Shown here piece by piece: positions 1-4,942 of a stretch of 7,660 bases of DNA (position 1 is the first letter of the stretch; every line of letters starts with the position of its first letter). The stretch is from Candidatus Thorarchaeota archaeon (GTDB lineage: Archaea > Asgardarchaeota > Thorarchaeia > Thorarchaeales > Thorarchaeaceae). The notes beneath the pieces were generated by a model. That model did no database searches. It was not told the origin of the DNA and worked only from the letters and a program-made list of their open reading frames with translations. The position numbers and the translations under genes were made by a program. The DNA lies in contig JAGSHP010000144.1 of NCBI GenBank assembly GCA_029855925.1, forward strand, positions 1 to 7,660. The letters are read 5' to 3'.

Positions 1-110
1 CCATAGAGTATACGCGTTGGTCCTGCCCCTTCTTCCCCCTCATCGCGGATAGCGCGCATCATGTCTGCTAGGATGCGCATCTTTGAGCGATAGGGTTTCT
101 TCGATCTCAT
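1..110 (-). CDS. Winged-helix (HTH_45/Sso10a-like) DNA-binding protein, N-terminal part
   Basis: An open frame starts with ATG at 110-108 on the minus strand and stays open to the window edge (36 codons visible). It begins MRSKKPYRSKMRILADMM and reaches GAGPTRILYG. A short basic N-terminus, a first helix, then G-rich residues and a 'TRILY' stretch match the start of small archaeal winged-helix regulators of the HTH_45/Sso10a type, whose typical form is 'G..KTrImYrAnLs'. This is recognition by eye over a short stretch. The ATG overlaps the TGA stop of the upstream membrane-protein gene in an ATGA, so the two are almost certainly co-transcribed and translationally coupled. A purine-rich GGAAGAGAAG lies just before the start. 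It would act in the cytoplasm as a transcription factor; its target is unknown. The recognition helix and any dimerisation coiled coil lie outside the window. Confidence 0.6.
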   Translation of the reverse strand, partial: MRSKKPYRSKMRILADMMRAIRDEGEEGAGPTRILY

Positions 111-724
111 TCTTCTCTTCCAGCCTTGACAAGCATTATCAGAAACGCCGCAAGACCTAGAAACTGCAAGACTTGGCTGAGGAGATATCCACGAAAATCA
201 AGCTGTGCAATCGCACTCTCAATGTGACTAATGAGTAAAAGAACAAAACCCGCAAGAACATAGAATGCATAATGTGTTCGAACCGACAGATAGTTCACCA
301 GCGCTTGAAGCACTACCATGAGCAAGATGATGATGGCCACAAGGTCAAGCTTGGGGTCTATCAGGATTGGTAGCGCCATCAATAGCGCAAGATTTTCAAT
401 TCCTGCGATAGTAGAACCACGCGATGGTCTCGTAGAGATGAGAAATATAATGTACGCCATTATCTTGAGCATACCATAAGCTATTGCTACCAGTGCCAAC
501 ATCTCCATCGATCCATTAACCGCTGCAAGATATATGGTGCCAATTACTCGTCCAAACATCGCCGTCGACAGTACAAGAAAGCCTGTTGAGAGATCTGAGA
601 GTTTCTTCTGTCCCGTCAGTTTGAAGGCTCTGTTTGAAAAGTGACTGATTGAGAGGGCCATAACGCCCGCCACTAATTCGAGTAGGAGGTCGAAGCGGAT
701 CCACATTATGATTGGTTCTTGCAT
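107..724 (-). CDS. Integral membrane protein of unknown function, about seven TM segments
   Basis: A 205-residue, very hydrophobic protein. Hydrophobic segments visible by eye lie at about residues 10-28, 47-68, 74-98, 109-123, 127-147, 151-168 and 182-201. The basic loop between segments 1 and 2 (RAFKLTGQKK) suggests a cytoplasmic position there. There are no catalytic motifs and almost no soluble loops, and the protein ends in charged KAGREE. I do not recognise a named family; the layout recalls small 7-TM sensor-like proteins found in archaea beside winged-helix genes, which is inference. The start is ATG at 724; an in-frame ATG seven codons in (706) is a plausible alternative because neither has a clear Shine-Dalgarno. 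The gene overlaps the following winged-helix gene by four bases, suggesting a membrane-linked regulatory pair. The gap to the aminopeptidase gene upstream is 299 bases, so it probably has its own promoter. Confidence 0.75.
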   Translation of the reverse strand: MQEPIIMWIRFDLLLELVAGVMALSISHFSNRAFKLTGQKKLSDLSTGFLVLSTAMFGRVIGTIYLAAVNGSMEMLALVAIAYGMLKIMAYIIFLISTRPSRGSTIAGIENLALLMALPILIDPKLDLVAIIILLMVVLQALVNYLSVRTHYAFYVLAGFVLLLISHIESAIAQLDFRGYLLSQVLQFLGLAAFLIMLVKAGREE

Positions 725-786
725 GGTACTCAGCCTGCTGAATCTAGGTCTTCGAGGCCTGTAAAATGATTACACGAACTCTCTTT

Positions 787-835
787 TGATTCATGTTATG
801 ATGTAATGGTCTCAAAATACTGACTGTATGAATCA
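787..835. repeat. 8-bp inverted repeat in leader of the membrane-protein gene
   Basis: TGATTCAT at 787-794 is matched by its exact inverse ATGAATCA at 828-835, with 33 bases between. It lies between the candidate TATA (860-866) and the start codon at 724 of the minus-strand membrane gene. It could be an operator or a leader hairpin; the long spacer makes either tentative. Confidence 0.3.
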
Positions 836-859
836 TCTATCTCAATCGTTCATTCTTGC

Positions 860-870
860 TTTATATGGGG
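860..870 (-). promoter_or_regulatory. Candidate TATA box for the membrane-protein/winged-helix operon
   Basis: On the minus strand the sequence reads CCCCATATAAA, an archaeal TATA-like element. A start about 25 bases downstream would be near 838 and give a ~115-base leader. The bases just upstream are not a good purine-rich BRE, so the call is weak. The rest of the 725-1023 gap shows no gene. Confidence 0.3.
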
Positions 871-972
871 AATGCGTAGTCAATCTCGTGACAATTCTTC
901 AGGAATTGTGCCAAACGGCCATCCTATCGGAACTGTCGCTATCTATGATGGAAGAAACCGACGACTGCAACG

Positions 973-993
973 GCAGCAGGGGACAACTGCTGC
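973..993 (-). repeat. Second hairpin downstream of the aminopeptidase gene
   Basis: GCAGCAG at 973-979 and CTGCTGC at 987-993 form a perfect 7-bp stem with a 7-base loop. It lies four bases beyond the GC-rich hairpin at 998-1020, so the aminopeptidase transcript would end in two tandem stem-loops. No T run follows on the minus strand, so a role in 3'-end stability is as likely as termination. Confidence 0.4.
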
Positions 994-997
994 GATG

Positions 998-1020
998 AAG
1001 GCGGGGTCAACCCCGCCCTT
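998..1020 (-). terminator. GC-rich hairpin just after the aminopeptidase stop codon
   Basis: A stem of GGCGGGG (1000-1006) pairs with CCCCGCC (1011-1017) around a TCAA/TTGA tetraloop, extended by two A-T pairs past a bulged base (1018). On the minus strand it begins four bases after the TGA of the aminopeptidase gene. Archaeal termination normally relies on U tracts, and none follows, so this may be a transcript 3'-end stabiliser or a terminator aid rather than a classical terminator. Confidence 0.45.
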
Positions 1021-1023
1021 CCA

Positions 1024-3645
1024 TCACTCCTTCTTCGACTTCGTCTTGTCCTCGAGCAGAGTTTCAATCTTTGATAGTCTGTCCTTGAGGTCTCTGTTCT
1101 GTTGCTCAAGCTCCTCGACGCTCTTGCGAATAGAATCGATCTCGGTCTTGTCCTTCTTCTTGCTCAGGGCCCTGATTGCCTCACGTGCATATCGAACCAG
1201 TGTGGACTCCACAGTCGCATCTGCTATCCTTTCCAAATCTGGAATCAATGATGCATCCCCATAGTCCTTCGCTGCGAGTAGGGCGCCCACCTGTACGCGA
1301 TAGGAGCGGTCACCAAGTAGCCGTACAATGTCCTCCTTAATCTCTGGATGTTCCTTCTTGTAGCGCTTTCCAAGGCGAGCAAGGGCTCCTGGCACAATTC
1401 TTCTCACAAAGTCATCTGTGCCTGGTTTCATGAACTGCTTGACGACCTCGATGGCTTCTTTCTTCTCTGTATTGACGATGCCGTTTAGTAGACCTTGCAG
1501 AATCAGATTGTGCCAGCTGGCTGGTGGGCTCTTTATCTTCTGTCCGAGGGTTTCAAAGGACTTGTCATGTTGAATCTTCCCAATGGATACAGCAGCAGCA
1601 GAGGGTACAAAATAGCTGTCTTGATCGTTCAGCAGTTTGACAAGGGCATCAAATGCTCGGTCGTTTCTATAGAACTGTCTCAGAGCTGTCGCGACCGCCG
1701 TCCGGGCTCGTGTGTCAGATGCTCCAGTACCTCTGAGTAGCTGGTCGAGGGCCGACTCTGTCTTGATGCTTCCAAGTACCTTTGCTATCTCCGCCTGAAC
1801 CCCCCAGAACGGGTCTTCGACAAGTGCCTCGCCTAGCGCCTCGATGCCTCGTGGTGTGGGTTTCTTCCCAAGTGCCTGTGCAGCCTTAATGCGTTGAACG
1901 ACATTGGACCCATGGTGAAGCTGTTCAATCCACATGGGCTCGGGCTTTTCTATCTTCCAGTCCATGAGCACTGCGTACTCCGGGTCGATGATGATCTGCT
2001 TTGGCCCCTCACTGACAGGATAGTAGAAACTATGGACGCGCTCAGTCACCTGCATGGTGTATCTGACTCGTTCATCGTTCTGCATCACCAACTCCACAGT
2101 CAATGGGAATCGGAACACCTCCGGCGTCATCCCATCATCAGCCTTCTGTGTCTGCTCAATCTTAACAAGAACGTACTCAAGGTCCTTGTCGTATGAGCAC
2201 TTAATGGTGCACTCCGGATACCCCGCCTTGTATAGCCACTGTTCAAAGAACCATCCGTAGTCCTCGCCAGTCATCTCTGTAAAGAGCGCCTCAAGGTCGT
2301 GCGTATAGACCGACTGGAATGAGTAGCGGTGTAGCCACTCGCCAAGAATCTTCCACCAGCGCTCCTCGCCGACCAGATGTTTGAGCATATAGTATCGCCA
2401 TGCAGCACCGGGATAGAGATGTCTGTCAAAGACATCAGAGCCACGTTCCCACTCATTCTGAACGATGGGTCGTCGATACTTGTTCTTGTCCTCCTCAAAG
2501 TATGCAACCTGCTTGCCATACTGTTCATAGAGGTACTCATCATCGCCGAGGTCATGCCGCTTCCACTCATTCTGCATCTGGGTGGCCCATCCCTCATTCA
2601 GCCAACCATGCGTCCAGGTTCTGCATGTGGTGAGATCACCGCCCCACATATGTGCAAGCTCGTGTGACACCAACCCCTCTGACTGATAGTCTTTGTGTGC
2701 TTTCTCGTCATGTAGAGTGGCATCTGTCTGTGTTGTGGCACTAGCATTCTCCATGCCCCCAATGATGAAGTTTGCAGCCGTGACCTGAGCATACTTGACC
2801 CACGGAAACTTTACTCCCAGCTTTGTTTCGAAGAACCTGATCATGTCCGGCGTCTTACCAAATGAGCGGTACACGGTCTCGCGGTCCCACTTCTTGTGGA
2901 CATAGTAGCTGACCTCCAGTCCATCAAGGTCATCCTTATACTCGACATACTCGGAGACCGCCACCGTCATCAGGTATGCCGGAATTGGCTCCTTCTGTAC
3001 CCAGTGGAAGGTCTCTGTCCCATCCCCATTCTCGCGCCGTTCCTTCAGATATCCGTTGCTCATTGCATAGTACCCCTTTGGCACGGTCACGATGATCTCT
3101 ACCGGGAACTTGTGACTGGGATTATCATATACTGGCACTACATACCGCGCATAGTCGTCCTGCATCTGTGTCCAAGCACTTGTTTCAATGTCGGGAAATT
3201 CGGCACACGGACTCGTAAAGTGAAGGCCTCCCCGTGGATGATCAATCACGTACTCGAAGTTCAATTTGATATCCTCGCCCTCCTTCACCGTACGATTCAT
3301 GTACACAGTCATTGTCGTGGTGTCCGGGTCCATGTCCCACTGCAGGCTCTCAGCCTGTCCATCTGTGACGGACTTGATCTCCAAGTCGGCGGCATGGAGC
3401 ACCACCCTCTCCAACTCTGTGGCAATCGCGGTCAGTACCAGCTGCGATTTAGCATCCACCCGTTCATTCTTTAGATCCATCTTCCACTCCATGATTAACT
3501 GCTCGATGTCATAGGGTCTTGGAGGAGCCCACTGTGGCCGTGCAGTAGGAAATGTGAATGACTCACGCTCTGCTGCAAACTTGTTCTCTGATTCGTGGGC
3601 AAGCCCTCGAATTAGGTCTTCTAGATGCTTGTAGAAATCTGTCAC
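1024..3645 (-). CDS. M1-family zinc aminopeptidase with C-terminal HEAT repeats and coiled coil
   Basis: An 873-residue gluzincin metallopeptidase of family M1, expected to remove N-terminal amino acids from peptides. Residues ~45-245 form the beta-rich N-terminal domain. The catalytic domain carries the exopeptidase motif GGMEN (296-300), the zinc motif HELAH (328-332) and the third ligand E351 in WLNEG, giving the exact HExxH-x18-E spacing. E329 is the general base, and Y411 in YPGAAW fits the catalytic tyrosine. A beta region (~480-560) follows, then HEAT-type helical pairs (~575-828) and a charged heptad-like coiled coil (~835-866) ending in a Lys-rich tail. There is no signal peptide or TM segment, so it is cytosolic. 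The start is GTG at 3645; AGAGG lies ~10 bases upstream, and an in-frame TGA at 3678-3676 excludes a longer protein. The active site is complete, so it should be active. HEAT repeats and coiled coil suggest protein binding or oligomerisation; the partner is unknown. Confidence 0.92.
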   Translation of the reverse strand: MTDFYKHLEDLIRGLAHESENKFAAERESFTFPTARPQWAPPRPYDIEQLIMEWKMDLKNERVDAKSQLVLTAIATELERVVLHAADLEIKSVTDGQAESLQWDMDPDTTTMTVYMNRTVKEGEDIKLNFEYVIDHPRGGLHFTSPCAEFPDIETSAWTQMQDDYARYVVPVYDNPSHKFPVEIIVTVPKGYYAMSNGYLKERRENGDGTETFHWVQKEPIPAYLMTVAVSEYVEYKDDLDGLEVSYYVHKKWDRETVYRSFGKTPDMIRFFETKLGVKFPWVKYAQVTAANFIIGGMENASATTQTDATLHDEKAHKDYQSEGLVSHELAHMWGGDLTTCRTWTHGWLNEGWATQMQNEWKRHDLGDDEYLYEQYGKQVAYFEEDKNKYRRPIVQNEWERGSDVFDRHLYPGAAWRYYMLKHLVGEERWWKILGEWLHRYSFQSVYTHDLEALFTEMTGEDYGWFFEQWLYKAGYPECTIKCSYDKDLEYVLVKIEQTQKADDGMTPEVFRFPLTVELVMQNDERVRYTMQVTERVHSFYYPVSEGPKQIIIDPEYAVLMDWKIEKPEPMWIEQLHHGSNVVQRIKAAQALGKKPTPRGIEALGEALVEDPFWGVQAEIAKVLGSIKTESALDQLLRGTGASDTRARTAVATALRQFYRNDRAFDALVKLLNDQDSYFVPSAAAVSIGKIQHDKSFETLGQKIKSPPASWHNLILQGLLNGIVNTEKKEAIEVVKQFMKPGTDDFVRRIVPGALARLGKRYKKEHPEIKEDIVRLLGDRSYRVQVGALLAAKDYGDASLIPDLERIADATVESTLVRYAREAIRALSKKKDKTEIDSIRKSVEELEQQNRDLKDRLSKIETLLEDKTKSKKE

Positions 3646-3788
3646 CTTTTGTGCGCCTCTGTATTTCCCTTTTGGTCATATTGATTCTCTAGACCAACTC
3701 CTTCTCATACTTCTGTCCTCCATATTAATGTCTTCTACTGTAGCATCGCTCTCAATGTTGTCATCTCTCCCCCTATGCTCTGGTCTGA

Positions 3789-3808
3789 CCATATTAGTCA
3801 TCATATGG
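3789..3808. promoter_or_regulatory. CCATAT-N8-ATATGG palindrome, possible operator of the aminopeptidase gene
   Basis: A perfect 6-bp inverted repeat with an 8-base spacer. It is centred about 28 bases downstream of the minus-strand TATA candidate at 3822-3832, i.e. over the expected transcription start. A dimeric regulator bound there would block initiation. This is inferred from position and symmetry only. Confidence 0.35.
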
Positions 3809-3821
3809 CCATCCATTCCGA

Positions 3822-3832
3822 GATTTAAAATG
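3822..3832 (-). promoter_or_regulatory. Candidate TATA box for the aminopeptidase gene
   Basis: On the minus strand the sequence reads CATTTTAAATC preceded by CAAG. Initiation about 25 bases downstream would be near 3800 and give a leader of roughly 155 bases before the GTG. A second AT-rich site (ATTAATATGG on the minus strand, near 3720-3730) is a weaker alternative nearer the gene. Confidence 0.35.
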
Positions 3833-3907
3833 CTTGTCAACTACAGGCAATGTCAATGAAGTGAAATGCGAACTGGAACGCGCGTCGTTTCAATATCGTT
3901 GGCATCC

Positions 3908-3926
3908 GGAGGCGCAATAGGCCTCC
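3908..3926. promoter_or_regulatory. GGAGGC-N7-GCCTCC dyad immediately upstream of a TATA box
   Basis: A perfect 6-bp GC-rich inverted repeat (3908-3913 and 3921-3926) ends at the BRE of the TATA box at 3933-3939. It sits where an activator or TFB-recruiting factor would bind. It could also fold as a hairpin, but being upstream of the promoter makes a DNA-binding site more likely. Confidence 0.4.
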
Positions 3927-3939
3927 AAAGAGTTATATA
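3925..3939 (+). promoter_or_regulatory. BRE/TATA promoter for the secreted-protein gene
   Basis: CCAAAG (BRE-like) followed by TTATATA at 3933-3939. A start ~25 bases downstream would be near 3962 and give a leader of about 90 bases before the ATG at 4054. A second AT-rich stretch, CATAATATAAT at 3984-3994, could serve as an alternative TATA with a start near 4015. Confidence 0.5.
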
Positions 3940-3955
3940 CGCGGTCGAGAGCCTC

Positions 3956-4009
3956 GTTGTGGGACAAACAATAAAACAACTCACATAATATAATGTTTCG
4001 TCCCATAAC
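3956..4009. repeat. Long imperfect dyad in the promoter/leader of the secreted-protein gene
   Basis: Bases 3956-3969 (GTTGTGGGACAAAC) pair with 3995-4009 (GTTTCGTCCCATAAC): 14 pairs, including one G-T, with a single bulged C at 3999 and a 25-base AT-rich loop. The loop contains the second TATA-like element. It may be an operator flanking that TATA or a 5'-leader stem-loop. Confidence 0.45.
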
Positions 4010-4053
4010 CATACTCATCAAAAGAAAGTTACCTTTGAGTTGGGGGCAAGATT

Positions 4054-4840
4054 ATGAAGATGCGCACCTCACTGAAAACGGCTGTAGTTACTGTTGTACT
4101 TGCTGTCACAATGACTACAATGGCAACTCAACCCACCCAGGCAATCTGGATTGAGGACTTGGGCGAAACTACAATTCCTTCATGGATTCCGTTTTTTTGT
4201 CATGTATGTTGCTCCAGGCAGTTCAAGTAAGACGAGCGTAGACTTGACGAGCTCGCACTCATCTACATTTGGAGTTGATATTTACGGATCTGGTACGGGA
4301 GTTGATGCATCATGGGAAGCCAGTATCTCAAGTTCGACTAGCATAGAAGTAAGTAGTACTGCGGTGCTTGCCAAGTTATTCAAAGTGACTTGGCACGTCT
4401 ACAACTACATAACACCAAGACGTTCCTACCTGAAATTCATCTTTGTCCGTGCTGAGGAGGATGAACACAAACTTGGTCTCAAGTCAATCAGCTTTGATAA
4501 TCTGGATACGTATCACATATATGCAACAGACCTAACGGGTCAGCCCGGAAACTACCAGTTTTCTACCGGGTGCACTGCAGGCGGTTCTACCAGAATAACA
4601 TTGAAGTATGAATTCGAGCACCTTGTCAATTTCAAGCTTGGTTTTGAGATGACGTATGATGGGATGAAGATTCGGCACGCTGTTTACTATAAGGATGACT
4701 CAGTCAACGGCTTGCAAATAAGTTATCTCATCAAAGATGATCATCGTAAGGTGGACTGCACAATGAACTCGAACGCACCTTTTGATTCACCGTCTGCACC
4801 ACAAGTTATCCAGGACGGGATCTCGATATGGTTCAGCTAA
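4054..4840 (+). CDS. Secreted protein of unknown function, interrupted by a frameshift at a T7 run
   Basis: ATG at 4054 opens a clear signal peptide: basic MKMRTSLK, then hydrophobic TAVVTVVLAVTMTTMA, then a PTQA end suggesting cleavage after about residue 30. This frame stops at 4228-4230 after 58 codons. The +1 frame continues without interruption to the TAA at 4838-4840. The switch is most simply placed at the seven T at 4192-4198: with one T fewer, the reading runs IPSWIPFFVMYVAPGSSS and gives one 261-residue protein. The mature part is Ser/Thr-rich at first (about 50-100), then beta-rich, with two cysteines (in STGCTAGG and VDCTMN) that could form a disulfide. No TM anchor or family is recognised. 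The Shine-Dalgarno is weak (GGGGGC). Possibly co-transcribed with the next gene. The shift may be an assembly error, a recent mutation, or slippage; on present evidence I cannot choose. Confidence 0.7.
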
Positions 4841-4880
4841 CAACAAACAAATACACTTGCAATAGGGTGCCTTCGGTCTT

Positions 4881-4899
4881 CGCCTCACTATTTGAGGCG
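4881..4899 (+). repeat. Hairpin between the secreted-protein and propeller genes
   Basis: CGCCTCA (4881-4887) and TGAGGCG (4893-4899) form a perfect 7-bp stem with a 5-base loop; outer bases GGGT (4865-4868) can additionally pair with GCCC (4902-4905). It starts 41 bases after the stop of the upstream gene and is not followed by a T run, so it may be a transcript-end or processing element rather than a full terminator. Confidence 0.4.
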
Positions 4900-4929
4900 A
4901 TGCCCAAGGTACTATGGTTTACATGACAT

Positions 4930-4937
4930 GAGGTGAT
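4930..4937 (+). promoter_or_regulatory. Strong Shine-Dalgarno deciding the ATG at 4943
   Basis: GAGGTGAT is fully complementary to the usual archaeal 16S 3' tail (ATCACCTC) and lies five bases before ATG 4943. A TTG at 4937 is in frame but overlaps this site, so the ATG is the start. Confidence 0.8.
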
Positions 4938-4942
4938 TGAAT

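Larger units (their letters stand above)
3646..4053. other. Divergent intergenic region with promoters for both flanking genes
   Basis: These 408 bases separate the minus-strand aminopeptidase gene from the plus-strand secreted-protein gene. I see no credible protein or RNA gene. The region holds a TATA-like element on each strand and three separate dyads, listed individually. Confidence 0.7.

Noticed and set aside
872..1264. Plus-strand open frame of 130 codons
   Set aside because: It runs antisense into the 3' end of the aminopeptidase gene, crosses its hairpin and has a low-complexity Ser/Leu-rich translation typical of an antisense shadow.
2896..3474. Plus-strand open frame of 192 codons
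   Set aside because: Entirely antisense to the well-supported aminopeptidase; no domain or start signal.
4937..4942. TTG at 4937 as start of the surface-protein gene
   Set aside because: It overlaps the Shine-Dalgarno; ATG at 4943 has ideal five-base spacing and starts a clean signal peptide.
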